From NCBI RefSeq assembly GCF_029624655.1, contig NZ_JARRSA010000007.1:110376-174375 (forward strand): a DNA stretch of 64,000 bases, given 5' to 3'. Position 1 is the stretch's first letter. Every line of letters begins with the position of its first letter. The notes below the pieces were generated by a model. That model saw only the letters and a program-made list of their open reading frames with translations, was not told where the DNA came from and searched no databases. Source of the DNA: Roseicyclus salinarum. GTDB taxonomy: Bacteria; Pseudomonadota; Alphaproteobacteria; Rhodobacterales; Rhodobacteraceae. Shown in pieces: positions 8,106 to 16,468 of the stretch. A program made the position numbers and the translations under genes.

Positions 8106-8945
8106 ATGCGCTTCGAAGGCACCGGCGATTATGTCGCGACCGACGATCTGAAGGTGGCCGTCAACGCCGCCGTCACGCTGGAGCGACCGCTTCTGGTGAA
8201 GGGCGAGCCCGGCACGGGCAAGACCGAGCTTGCGCGCCAGGTCGCGACCTCGCTCGGGCTGCCGATCATCGAGTGGCACGTCAAGTCGACCACGCGCGCC
8301 CAGCAGGGCCTTTACGAATACGACGCCGTCAGCCGCCTGCGCGACAGCCAGCTGGGCGACGAGCGGGTGCATGACGTGCGCAACTACATCAGGCGCGGCA
8401 AGCTGTGGCAGGCCTTCGCCGCCGAGGGGAAGACGGTCCTGCTGATCGACGAGATCGACAAGGCCGACATCGAGTTCCCCAACGACCTGCTGCAGGAACT
8501 CGACCGGATGGAGTTCTTCGTCTACGAGACCGGCGAGACGGTGTCGGCGAAGGTGCGGCCGATCGTGATCATCACCTCCAACAACGAGAAGGAGCTGCCC
8601 GACGCCTTCCTGCGGCGCTGCTTCTTCCACTACATCCGCTTTCCCGACATGGAGACGATGAAGCGCATCGTGGAGGTGCATTTCCCCGGCATCAGGAACG
8701 ACCTCCTCGGCACGGCGCTGACGCAGTTTTACGAACTCCGCGAACAGCAGGGGCTGAAGAAGAAGCCCTCGACCTCCGAGGTGCTCGACTGGCTGAAGCT
8801 GCTGCTGGCCGAGGATCTGTCGCCAGAGGACCTGCGCCGCGACGGGGCCTCGGCGCTGCCGAAGCTGCATGGCGCGCTTCTGAAGAACGAACAGGACGTG
8901 GCGCTGTTCGAGCGGCTGGCCTTCATGGCCCGGCGGCAGCGCTGA
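8106..8945 (+). CDS. MoxR-type AAA+ ATPase
   Basis: A 279-aa MoxR-family ATPase. Walker A GEPGTGKT lies at residues 33-40 and Walker B LLIDEIDKAD near 113-122. The sensor-1 region ITSNNEKELPDAFLRRC carries the arginine of the C-terminal lid. These ATPases act with VWA-domain proteins as metal-insertion or maturation chaperones, for example CoxD/CoxE for the CO dehydrogenase centre. The VWA partner here is at 11179, separated by three genes. The start follows GAAGGGGTAGCCC. Confidence 0.9.
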   Translation: MRFEGTGDYVATDDLKVAVNAAVTLERPLLVKGEPGTGKTELARQVATSLGLPIIEWHVKSTTRAQQGLYEYDAVSRLRDSQLGDERVHDVRNYIRRGKLWQAFAAEGKTVLLIDEIDKADIEFPNDLLQELDRMEFFVYETGETVSAKVRPIVIITSNNEKELPDAFLRRCFFHYIRFPDMETMKRIVEVHFPGIRNDLLGTALTQFYELREQQGLKKKPSTSEVLDWLKLLLAEDLSPEDLRRDGASALPKLHGALLKNEQDVALFERLAFMARRQR

Positions 8946-9020
8946 GACGCCGACGCCCGCGCCACACCCGACCGCAAATCCGGGCCTGCGCCGGCGGGAA
9001 ATTGCTGCCTTGTTCACCGA

Positions 9021-9557
9021 ATGATGCCAAACTTCGGGGACAAGGCATACGATGAGAATGTGCGGCACGAGCAAAAGGCGGGCCCTTGCGGCCCGGCAGG
9101 TTCCGGATTGAACGACGATATCGAAATAAGCCCCCTCTCGGCGGGGGACCGCGCGGAGTGGTCCGGGCTCTGGCGGGCCGACCTCGCGTTCTACGGGGCC
9201 GAACGCCCCGAGGCGGTGTTCGAGACGACCTTCGCGCGATACGCCGATCCCGGACGCGACGACATGCTGGGCTGGATCGCCCGATCCGGTGGCCGCGCGG
9301 TCGGGCTGGCGCATGTGATCGTCCATTCCCACGGCTGGCAGGACGCGCCCGTGACCTATCTTCAGGACCTCTACGCCGACGAGGCGGTCCGGGGCCGGGG
9401 CATAGGGCGCAGGCTGATCGAAACGGTCTATGCCGATGCCGACCTTGCCGGGCGTCCCGGCGTCTACTGGCTGACGCAGACCGGCAACACTGCGGCGCGG
9501 CGGCTTTACGACCGGATCGGCAAGGCCACCGATTTCATGAAATACAACCGGAGTTGA
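9021..9557 (+). CDS. GNAT-family N-acetyltransferase
   Basis: A GNAT acetyltransferase of up to 178 aa. The acetyl-CoA pyrophosphate loop is intact as VRGRGIGRRLIE, and the C-terminal GNTAARRLYDRIG block (beta4-alpha4) is typical. Substrate unknown. The start is uncertain: ATG 9021/9024 lack a clear ribosome site and give a 30-residue N-terminus outside the fold, while a TTG at 9108 would begin just before the conserved EISPLSAGDRAEW. It sits between the MoxR-type gene and the DUF2927 lipoprotein, which starts 6 nt after its stop. Confidence 0.85.
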   Translation: MMPNFGDKAYDENVRHEQKAGPCGPAGSGLNDDIEISPLSAGDRAEWSGLWRADLAFYGAERPEAVFETTFARYADPGRDDMLGWIARSGGRAVGLAHVIVHSHGWQDAPVTYLQDLYADEAVRGRGIGRRLIETVYADADLAGRPGVYWLTQTGNTAARRLYDRIGKATDFMKYNRS

Positions 9558-9563
9558 GCGCCC

Positions 9564-10949
9564 TTGCCCCTGCCCTTCCTGCGTCCCGGTCCCGCCTGTC
9601 GCCTGCTCGCCTGCCTTGTCGCGCTTGGCGCCTGCGCGCCCACCGTGCCCGCCTCGGGCGTGGCGGAACGGCGGATGGACGCGCTGCCCGGCGATCTGCC
9701 GGCGATGAACCGGTTCACCGGCGCGCAGCCCGACGCCCCCTCGCGCAGCAATGCCGAGATCGCGGCCGATTTCCTCGACCTCGGCTTCGCGATGGAATCG
9801 GGCCGCCCGATCGAGCGTATGAGCCGGTTCGAGGGTCCGATCACCGTCGCGGTCAACGGCACGGCGCCTGCCTCGCTTCTGGCCGACCTCGATGCGCTCG
9901 TCGCGCGGCTGAGGGCGGAGGCGGGCATCGACATCCGCCGCACTGACGCCGCCGACGGCCCGGCCGGCATCACGATCGAGACGCTGCCGAGGGCGCGGAT
10001 GCAGCGCGTCGTGCCGCAGGCCGCCTGCTTCGTGGTGCCCCGCGTGAGTTCCTGGGCCGAGTTCCGGCGCGCGCGCAGCGGGCGCGACCTCGACTGGACG
10101 ACGCTCGCCACCCGCGAGCGCGTGGCGGTGTTCATTCCCGGCGACGTCTCCCCCCAGGAGGTCCGCGACTGCCTCCACGAGGAGGTGGCGCAGGCGCTGG
10201 GGCCGCTCAACGATCTCTACCGCCTGCCGGATTCTGTGTTCAACGACGACAACTTCCACGCCATCCTGACCGGCTTCGACATGCTGATCCTCGGCGCCTA
10301 CTACGACGACGCGCTGTCCAGCGGCATGACCCGCACCGAGGTCGCCTCGCGACTGCCCGCGATCCTCGCCCGCCTCAATCCGCGCGGCGAGCGGCGGGCG
10401 GGTGCTGCGGTGCGCCCCACCTCGCGCGCCTGGATCGAGGCCATCGAGACGGCGCTCGGCCCCGGCGCGTCGGAGGCGCGGCGCATCCAGTCGGCCGAGC
10501 GCGCGGTGACGATCGCCCACAACGCCGGATGGCGCGACACGCGCCTTGGCTTCAGCCATTTCGCCCTCGGCCGCCTGACCCTGTCGCGCGATGCGGACCG
10601 CTCGGTCGCCGCCTTCCAGACCGCGGCCGCAATCTTCGAGCGGGTGGCCCCCGGCGGCATCCAGTCGGCGCATGTGGACATGCAGCTTGCCGCCTTCTCG
10701 CTCTCGGCCGGACGGCCGGACGAGGCGCTTCGCCTGACCGAACGCGCGCTGCCCGCGGCGATGAAGGCGCAGAACGCGGCGCTTCTGTCGACGTTGCAGA
10801 TGATCCGCGCCGAGGCGCTGGGCGCGACGGGCCGCAGCGCGGAGGGGCGCGTGGTGCGTCTCGACAGTCTCGGCTGGGGTCGGTATGGCTTCGGCTCGAA
10901 CGCGGCGGTGGGTGCCCGGCTCACCGAGGTCGCGGCCCTCGCGCCCTGA
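9564..10949 (+). CDS. DUF2927 lipoprotein
   Basis: A 461-aa predicted lipoprotein. After a short hydrophobic signal the lipobox LGAC occurs near residue 24, so it should be anchored in the envelope. The central DUF2927 domain is recognisable in RMSRFEGPITVAVNG and NFHAILTGFDMLILGAYYD. The C-terminal 150 residues look helical and repeat-like (TPR-like) without clear consensus. The TTG start at 9564 has GGAG at 9550-9553 and is the only start giving the signal peptide. Function unknown. It lies between the MoxR-type and CoxE-type genes and may belong to that system. Confidence 0.8.
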   Translation: MPLPFLRPGPACRLLACLVALGACAPTVPASGVAERRMDALPGDLPAMNRFTGAQPDAPSRSNAEIAADFLDLGFAMESGRPIERMSRFEGPITVAVNGTAPASLLADLDALVARLRAEAGIDIRRTDAADGPAGITIETLPRARMQRVVPQAACFVVPRVSSWAEFRRARSGRDLDWTTLATRERVAVFIPGDVSPQEVRDCLHEEVAQALGPLNDLYRLPDSVFNDDNFHAILTGFDMLILGAYYDDALSSGMTRTEVASRLPAILARLNPRGERRAGAAVRPTSRAWIEAIETALGPGASEARRIQSAERAVTIAHNAGWRDTRLGFSHFALGRLTLSRDADRSVAAFQTAAAIFERVAPGGIQSAHVDMQLAAFSLSAGRPDEALRLTERALPAAMKAQNAALLSTLQMIRAEALGATGRSAEGRVVRLDSLGWGRYGFGSNAAVGARLTEVAALAP

Positions 10950-10966
10950 CGGAAAAGGCGAAACGG

Positions 10967-11131
10967 ATGCTGAACCTGATCGGAGCCGCGGCAGGCGTGG
11001 CGCTCGGCCTCCTGGCCGCATGGCGGCGCGGTGGCAACAAGGCCGACATGGCGCAATACGCCGCCGTCTTCGCGATCATCGGCTTCCTGCTCGGCACCTT
11101 CGCGATGCTCGTGGTGCCCGGACCGGCCTGA
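10967..11131 (+). CDS. small two-helix membrane protein
   Basis: A 54-aa protein with two hydrophobic helices (about residues 4-18 and 31-50) joined by the basic loop RRGGNKADMAQ. Short proteins of this kind occur widely in Rhodobacteraceae and are sometimes labelled apolipoprotein acyltransferase, which the size rules out. The start ATG follows GAAACGG by a short spacer. It is 17 nt downstream of the DUF2927 gene and 47 nt upstream of the VWA gene, in the same direction. Confidence 0.7.
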   Translation: MLNLIGAAAGVALGLLAAWRRGGNKADMAQYAAVFAIIGFLLGTFAMLVVPGPA

Positions 11132-11178
11132 ACGCGGCCCTGTTCCGTTCGCCGCCGAACTGCCCTACCCTCTCCCAC

Positions 11179-12363
11179 ATGTTCCTGCCGTTCCTCGACG
11201 CCCTGCGCGCCGCGCGCCTGCCGGTGAGCCTTCGCGAATACCTCGCCTTCCTCGAGGGCGTGTCGTCGGGCCTCGTGACCTATGACGTGGACGGCTTCTA
11301 CTACCTCGCGCGCGCCGCGATGGTGAAGGACGAGCGCCATCTCGACCGGTTCGACCAGGCCTTCGCCCATGTCTTCGGCGGCCTCGAGCAGATCACCGCC
11401 GAGGACGTGCTGGAGGCGACGGAGATCCCGCGCGACTGGCTCGAGAAATTCGCCGAGAAGCATCTCACCCCCGAGGAGCGGGCCGAGATCGAGGCGCTCG
11501 GCGGCTTCGACCGGCTGATGGAGACGCTGCGCGAGCGCCTGAAGGAGCAGCAGGGCCGCCACCAGGGCGGCAACAAGTGGATCGGCACCGCCGGCACCTC
11601 GCCTTTCGGCGCCTACGGCTACAATCCCGAGGGTGTGCGCATCGGTCAGGACGCATCGCGCCACCGCCGCGCCGTGAAGGTCTGGGACCGGCGCGAGTTC
11701 CGCAACCTCGACGACAGCGTCGAGCTGGGCACGCGCAACATCAAGGTCGCGATGAAGCGGCTGCGGCAATGGGTCCGGCAGGGCGCCCACGAGGAGCTGG
11801 ACCTCGACGGGACGATCCGCGCCACCGCCGAGAACGGCTATCTCGACGTCAGGACGCGACCCGAGCGGCAGAACGCGGTCAAGGTGATCCTGTTTCTCGA
11901 CGTGGGCGGGTCGATGGACGACCACGTCCGCATCGTCGAAGAGCTGTTCAGCGCGGCGCGGACCGAGTTCAAGCACCTCGAATACCACTATTTCCACAAC
12001 TGCCTCTACGAGGCGGTCTGGCGCGACAACCGCAGGCGCTGGACCGAGCAGATCCCGACCCGCGAGGTGATGAACACCTACGGTTCGGACTACAAATGCA
12101 TCTTCGTGGGCGACGCCTCCATGTCCCCCTACGAGATCGCCTTCGCAGGCGGCGCGAACGAGCACTGGAACGAGGAGGCCGGGCAGGTCTGGCTGGAGCG
12201 GGCGCGCGCGCAGTGGCCGGACCACCTGTGGATCAACCCGGTGCCCGAGCGCTACTGGGGCCATACCCAGTCGATCGGCATGATCCGCCAGATCTTCGAG
12301 GATCGGATGGTGCCGATGACGCTGGAGGGGATCGACCGCGGGATGCGGGTGCTGGGACGATGA
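11179..12363 (+). CDS. CoxE-type VWA-domain protein
   Basis: A 394-aa protein of the CoxE-like family, partner of MoxR ATPases. The N-terminal half is charged and helical (LTPEERAEIEALGGFDRLME). The VWA domain begins near residue 238. Its metal-ion-dependent adhesion site reads LFLDVGGSMDDH, where the usual DxSxS is changed to DxGGS, so the first serine ligand is missing. HYFHNCLYEAVW and the C-terminal NPVPERYWGHTQSIGMI are family signatures. Probable role: ATP-driven maturation of a target together with the MoxR protein at 8106. The ATG at 11179 is used because upstream sequence lies in the preceding small gene. Confidence 0.9.
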   Translation: MFLPFLDALRAARLPVSLREYLAFLEGVSSGLVTYDVDGFYYLARAAMVKDERHLDRFDQAFAHVFGGLEQITAEDVLEATEIPRDWLEKFAEKHLTPEERAEIEALGGFDRLMETLRERLKEQQGRHQGGNKWIGTAGTSPFGAYGYNPEGVRIGQDASRHRRAVKVWDRREFRNLDDSVELGTRNIKVAMKRLRQWVRQGAHEELDLDGTIRATAENGYLDVRTRPERQNAVKVILFLDVGGSMDDHVRIVEELFSAARTEFKHLEYHYFHNCLYEAVWRDNRRRWTEQIPTREVMNTYGSDYKCIFVGDASMSPYEIAFAGGANEHWNEEAGQVWLERARAQWPDHLWINPVPERYWGHTQSIGMIRQIFEDRMVPMTLEGIDRGMRVLGR

Positions 12364-12369
12364 GGCGCG

Positions 12370-12720
12370 GTGGCTAAGCGCCCGTACTCGGCGCTCGCGT
12401 TCCTGTGGGCGCGGCAGCGATGGGCGGTCCTCGCGCTCGGGGTGGCGCTCGTGCTCGCGGCGGCCTTCGCCGTCAGGCTTCTGGTCTTCACCGTCTACTG
12501 GTCCGATCCCGCGCACCGCGCCCAACCTCTCGAAGGCTGGATGACGCCGGGCTACATCGCACGCTCCCACGACCTCGACCGGGTCGCGCTGCGCGCCGCG
12601 CTCGGGGTCGACGCCGGCAACCGCGACACCCTCGCCGACATCGCCCGCGCCCGCGGCGTGCCGGTCGAGGACGTCATCGCCGAGGTCGAGGCCGAACTGG
12701 AGAAGGCGCGCGGACGATGA
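12370..12720 (+). CDS. single-pass membrane protein, function unknown
   Basis: A 116-aa protein with one transmembrane helix at about residues 18-42, then YWSDPAHRAQPLEGWMTPGYIARSH and a charged C-terminal helix ending EVEAELEKARGR. I do not recognise an established function. Similar proteins with the GWMTPxYIA motif occur beside VWA and DedA genes in related genomes, from memory. The GTG start is 6 nt after the VWA stop, and the gene overlaps the DedA gene by 4 nt (ATGA), so it is in an operon. Confidence 0.75.
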   Translation: MAKRPYSALAFLWARQRWAVLALGVALVLAAAFAVRLLVFTVYWSDPAHRAQPLEGWMTPGYIARSHDLDRVALRAALGVDAGNRDTLADIARARGVPVEDVIAEVEAELEKARGR

Positions 12721-13319
12721 CCGAGACGCTGCTGGCGCTCGTCCCGGTCTACGGGATCGGCCTCGTGGCGGTCGTGACCTTTCTGTCCTGCCTCGCGCTC
12801 CCGGTGCCAAGCTCGCTCGTGATGCTTGCTGCGGGCGGCTTCGCGGCCTCGGGGGACCTCGTCCTGTCGCAGGTGGCGCTTGCCGCGCTCGGCGGCGCGA
12901 TCGCAGGCGATCAGGCGGGATACCAGCTCGGCCGGTTCGGCAGGCGGCTGCTGGCGGGCCGGCGCCTTCCGGCCTCGCGCGCGCGCCTTCTCGCGCAGGC
13001 GCGGCGGATGCTTCACGAAAAGGGTGCCATGTCCGTCTTTCTCAGCCGCTGGCTGTTCTCGCCGCTGGGGCCTTACGTGAACTTCGCGGGCGGGGCCGCG
13101 CACCTGCCCCTCGGCCGCTTCACCCGCGCCGCCGTCGCAGGCGAGGCGGTCTGGGTCGCGATCTACGTCGGCCTCGGCGCGGCCTTCGCCGAGGATCTCG
13201 TCGCGCTTGCGGACATCCTTGGCAGCGCCTCGGGACTTCTGGCGGCCCTTGCCGCGGCCGGTCTGCTCCTGCTGTGGCTGCGTGCGGCACTGCGCCAACG
13301 GGCCGGAGCGGCCCGATAG
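12717..13319 (+). CDS. DedA-family (VTT domain) membrane protein
   Basis: A 200-aa integral membrane protein of the DedA/SNARE-associated family, linked to lipid carrier flipping and membrane-potential maintenance. It has five to six hydrophobic segments and the re-entrant-loop features GDQAGYQLGRFGRRL and FLSRWLFSPLGPYVNFAGG, the latter carrying the functionally important Arg. Coupled to the preceding gene by an ATGA overlap. Confidence 0.88.
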   Translation: MTETLLALVPVYGIGLVAVVTFLSCLALPVPSSLVMLAAGGFAASGDLVLSQVALAALGGAIAGDQAGYQLGRFGRRLLAGRRLPASRARLLAQARRMLHEKGAMSVFLSRWLFSPLGPYVNFAGGAAHLPLGRFTRAAVAGEAVWVAIYVGLGAAFAEDLVALADILGSASGLLAALAAAGLLLLWLRAALRQRAGAAR

Positions 13320-13396
13320 ACCCGAGCCGGGGGGTTGTCCGATATCCATGAAGCCATAGCTGCCGCCCCATGGACCCTGAAGAAGGAGAGAGACAC

Positions 13397-13828
13397 ATGG
13401 CGATCAAGAAACACGGAAACGCCGTCTGGCAAGGCGATCTCAAGACCGGCACCGGCGAGGTATCGACCCAGTCGGGCGCGATGGACGCGGTGCCCTACGG
13501 CTTCAACAAGCGCTTCGCCGACGAGCCCGGCACAAACCCCGAAGAGCTGATCGGCGCGGCCCATGCGAGCTGTTTCGCGATGGCGCTGTCGATGATCCTC
13601 GGGCAGGAGGGCCTGACGCCAGAGCGGCTGGAGGCGACCTCGACCGTCTCGCTCGAGGAGAAGGACGGCGGCTTCGCGATCACGAAGGCGCATCTCGACC
13701 TCACCGCGCGCATCCCCGGCGCGGACGACGATACGTTCCGCCGCTGCGCGGAGGCCGCGAAGGAGAACTGCCCGGTCTCGAAGGTGCTGGCGGGCGCCGA
13801 GATCACCCTGGAGGCACGGCTCGCCTGA
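13397..13828 (+). CDS. OsmC/Ohr-family peroxiredoxin-like protein
   Basis: A 143-aa OsmC-type protein that reduces organic hydroperoxides with paired cysteines. The two catalytic Cys are visible in AHASCFAMALSMIL (about residue 56) and KENCPVSKVL (about 123). The start MAIKKHGNAVW has an AAGGAGAGA ribosome site; the longer reading frame upstream has none. A strong 13-bp hairpin follows the stop, so it is probably a single-gene unit. Confidence 0.93.
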   Translation: MAIKKHGNAVWQGDLKTGTGEVSTQSGAMDAVPYGFNKRFADEPGTNPEELIGAAHASCFAMALSMILGQEGLTPERLEATSTVSLEEKDGGFAITKAHLDLTARIPGADDDTFRRCAEAAKENCPVSKVLAGAEITLEARLA

Positions 13829-13842
13829 CGATCCCGCCGCCC

Positions 13843-13880
13843 GCGCCGGCCGGCCGCCCGCGAAAAGGGCCGGCCGGCGC
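13843..13880 (+). terminator. strong hairpin after osmC
   Basis: GCGCCGGCCGGCC at 13843-13855 pairs perfectly over 13 bp with 13868-13880 around a 12-nt loop. There is no T-run, but a stem this long and G+C-rich directly after a stop probably ends or stabilises the osmC transcript. Confidence 0.6.
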
Positions 13881-13945
13881 AGGTGCGACGGCGGCGCGGC
13901 GTTGCGGACATTGCCGCGCGGCCCGCCGGGCCCCATATCCCGGTC

Positions 13946-14644
13946 ATGCTGAAGTTCACGCCCATCCTTCTCGCCGTCCTCTACGCGCTCGCGATGTACC
14001 AGTTCTCGAGCTGGCGCACCCGGCGAGAGCTGGACGCGCGATCGACCGAACTGGCCGACGCGCGGCTGAAGACGCTGACAGACAGGATGGCCACGGCGCT
14101 CGGGGTCGAGCGCATCCGCGTGAATCTCTACGAGGTCGATGTCGTGAACGGGCTGGCCGCGCCCGATGGCAGGATCTTCCTGACGCGCGGCTTCTTCGAG
14201 AAATACCGCCGCGGCGAGGTGAGTCCCGAGGAGATCGCAAGCGTCATCGCCCATGAACTGGGTCACGTCGCCCTCGGTCATTCGCGGCGGCGGATGATCG
14301 ATTTCTCCGGGCAGAACGCGATCCGCGTCGCGCTGGCCAGCATTCTGGGGCGTCTCGTGCCCGGCATCGGGATCTGGATCGCCAACGCGCTGACGACACT
14401 TCTGGCCGCGCGCCTGAGCCGTCAGGACGAATACGAGGCCGACGCCTACGCCTCGGCCCTGCTGGTCAAGTCCGGCATCGGCACCGCCGGGCAGAAAAGC
14501 CTCTTCGCCAAGCTGGAGAAGCTTACGGGCGCGGGCGGCGCGGGCGTGCCGGCTTGGCTGATGAGCCACCCCAGCACGCAGGAGCGCATCGCCGCGATCG
14601 AGGCGCTCGAGGCGCGCTGGTCGCGCGAACTGCCCCGCGAGTAG
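13946..14644 (+). CDS. M48-family metallopeptidase
   Basis: A 232-aa membrane-linked zinc protease. It has an N-terminal hydrophobic segment (residues 4-18), the zinc motif HELGH at residues 103-107 followed by VALGH, a second hydrophobic stretch (about 130-155), and DEYEADAYA, which gives the third zinc ligand Glu. The C-terminal LMSHPSTQERIAAIEAL is also typical of the family. Such proteases perform membrane-protein quality control. ATG 13946 is used; the longer frame adds Arg-rich sequence. It converges on the PIN gene with a 4-nt gap. Confidence 0.88.
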   Translation: MLKFTPILLAVLYALAMYQFSSWRTRRELDARSTELADARLKTLTDRMATALGVERIRVNLYEVDVVNGLAAPDGRIFLTRGFFEKYRRGEVSPEEIASVIAHELGHVALGHSRRRMIDFSGQNAIRVALASILGRLVPGIGIWIANALTTLLAARLSRQDEYEADAYASALLVKSGIGTAGQKSLFAKLEKLTGAGGAGVPAWLMSHPSTQERIAAIEALEARWSRELPRE

Positions 14645-14648
14645 CCCT

Positions 14649-15209
14649 TCAGCGGGTCAGCGCGCGGGCGAGCCGCGGCAGGCGCACCCGCTTGAGAACG
14701 CCGCGCAGATCGAGCGTGTCGCCCGACAGCCTTTCCGCCTCCTTGTGCACCGCCCCGACCACCTCCGCGACCGTGTCGGGCGCGCCCGCCATCAGGTCGA
14801 GCAGGAACGAATCGGGATGGACGGCCACGAGGTCATGGGCCGTCATCTCGGCGCGCGGGAAATCCCTGAGGTTCAGCGTCACGATGCCCCTCGCACCCGC
14901 GGCGCGGGCCGTGGCGAGGACATGGATGTCGGTCGCGTCGGGTAGCCAGAGGGCGGCCTCGTCCTCGGGGCGGTGCGCGACCTCGGCGCCGGGAAACTTC
15001 GCCCTGAGGCGCGCGATCTCCCCCCGCGCGAGGGCCGCATCCGCCGCGCCGCCCTGCCGCTCGGCCACCCGCGCCCATTCCTCCAGAAGCCGCGGCGACC
15101 ATGCGGGCGCGAACATCCCCGCCGCCGCGCATCCCAGAAGGATCTCCCGCAGGACGGTGGGATAGAGCACGCAGGCGTCGAGCACCCAGCGCCCGCCAGG
15201 CCCCCTCAC
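14649..15209 (-). CDS. PIN-domain protein (VapC-like ribonuclease fold)
   Basis: A 186-aa PIN-fold protein. The N-terminal WVLDACVLYPTVLREILL supplies the first catalytic Asp. DATDIHVLATARAAGA and IVTLNLRDFP supply the middle acidic residues (DIHVLA and NLRDF), so the metal site looks intact. PIN proteins are usually Mg2+-dependent RNases, often toxins, but no antitoxin gene lies beside it. The GTG start overlaps the stop of the rRNA methyltransferase (GTGA); upstream extension would read through that gene. The coupling suggests an RNA-related housekeeping role rather than a free-standing toxin, which is inference. Confidence 0.8.
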   Translation of the reverse strand: MRGPGGRWVLDACVLYPTVLREILLGCAAAGMFAPAWSPRLLEEWARVAERQGGAADAALARGEIARLRAKFPGAEVAHRPEDEAALWLPDATDIHVLATARAAGARGIVTLNLRDFPRAEMTAHDLVAVHPDSFLLDLMAGAPDTVAEVVGAVHKEAERLSGDTLDLRGVLKRVRLPRLARALTR

Positions 15210-16408
15210 GGCATCAGCCGGAAGGCAAGGGCCTTGAGGTAACCCGTCTCGGTCAGGGCTGGGTGCTGCGGATGGTCCGGCCCGGCGAAGCCCGTGTGGA
15301 TCAGCCGCGGGTCGCGCCCTGCCCGCCCGAGGCCCCTCAGGCAGGCCATGCGGAACTTGCCGAGATCGGCGGCATGGGAACAGGAGCACAGGATCACGAC
15401 GCCGCCCGGCGCCACGAGGTCGGCGGCAAGGCGCGCGGTGCGCTCGTAGGCGCGCAGGCCCTGCTGCAGCGCCTGCCGCGACGGCGCGAAGGCGGGCGGG
15501 TCGCAGATCACGAGGTCGAACTGCGCGCCCTCGGCCCCGAGCGCGGTCATCGTGTCGAATGCGTCGCCCGCGCGGGTTTCGAACCGCTCCGCAACGCCGG
15601 TGATCGCCGCACCGTCGCGCGCCAGCGCAAGCGCCCCCTCCGAGGCGTCCACCGCCAGCGCCGAGTGCGCCCCCGCCGCGAGGCAGGCCAGCGCGAAGCC
15701 GCCCACATGCGAGAAGACGTCGAGCACGCGGGCCTCCCGCGCGAAGCGTGCCGCAAAGGCATGGTTCGGGCGCTGGTCGAAGAACAGGCCGGTCTTCTGC
15801 CCGCCCATCACGTCGGCCCTGTAGACCGCCCCGTTCATGGGCACGTCGATGGGCGCGGCGGGCGCGTCGCCCAGAAGGACCGCCATCTCGTCCGGCAGCC
15901 CCTCGGCCGCGCGCGCCCGCGCCGTTCCGTTCTTGACGATGCAGCGCGCCCCGGTCAGCTCGGCCAGGAGGTCGCGGATCGCCTCCAGCCGGTCCTCCAG
16001 CCAGACGGCGTTCGGCTGAAGCACGATCGTGTCCCCGAACCGGTCCGCGATCAGGCCGGGAAGCCCGTCGCCCTCGGCATGGACGAGACGGTAGAACGGC
16101 GCGTCGAAGGCGCGCTCCCTGAGGTCGAGCGCGGCTCGCAGGCGCGCGCGCAGCCAGTCGCGGTCGATGGCCGCCCCCGCGTCCCGGTCAAGAAGGCGCA
16201 GGCCGATCCGCGCCTCGACGGAGGCCACGCCGACCCCGAGGGGCTTGCGCTCGGCATCCTCGAGGATCGCGAGCGCTCCCGGCGCGATGTTGCGCGCGCG
16301 GCGGTCGAGGACGAGGTCGTCCGACCAGGCCCAGGGGTGGCCATGGCGGATGCGGCGGGCGTCGGCCTTGGGCTTCAGCCGCAGGACGGGAAGGGCGTCT
16401 TGGGTCAT
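15206..16408 (-). CDS. class I rRNA (cytosine-C5) methyltransferase, RlmI-like
   Basis: A 400-aa SAM-dependent methyltransferase of the RlmI/YccW family (COG1092), which makes m5C in 23S rRNA in E. coli. An N-terminal PUA-like region (LRLKPKADARRIRHGHPWAW) is followed by GLFFDQRPNHAF and the SAM motif VLDVFSHVGGFALA. DPPAFAPSR is motif IV and CSCSHA holds the catalytic Cys. MTQD at 16408 is preferred; an in-frame ATG at 16420 adds four residues. Overlaps the PIN gene by 4 nt. Confidence 0.9.
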   Translation of the reverse strand: MTQDALPVLRLKPKADARRIRHGHPWAWSDDLVLDRRARNIAPGALAILEDAERKPLGVGVASVEARIGLRLLDRDAGAAIDRDWLRARLRAALDLRERAFDAPFYRLVHAEGDGLPGLIADRFGDTIVLQPNAVWLEDRLEAIRDLLAELTGARCIVKNGTARARAAEGLPDEMAVLLGDAPAAPIDVPMNGAVYRADVMGGQKTGLFFDQRPNHAFAARFAREARVLDVFSHVGGFALACLAAGAHSALAVDASEGALALARDGAAITGVAERFETRAGDAFDTMTALGAEGAQFDLVICDPPAFAPSRQALQQGLRAYERTARLAADLVAPGGVVILCSCSHAADLGKFRMACLRGLGRAGRDPRLIHTGFAGPDHPQHPALTETGYLKALAFRLMP

Positions 16409-16468
16409 GCCGCATCCCATACGCCTGTCGCGCGGCGCGGGAAAGGGGCCGCCATCACCGCGCGCGGC

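Noticed and set aside
8067..11021. A 984-codon open frame on the minus strand
   Set aside because: It is antisense to five well-supported plus-strand genes and has an Arg/Gly/Ala-rich composition typical of shadow frames in G+C-rich DNA.
13843..13880. Insertion-sequence end or attachment site at the long inverted repeat
   Set aside because: It directly follows the osmC stop, has no partner copy and no transposase nearby; a transcription hairpin is simpler.
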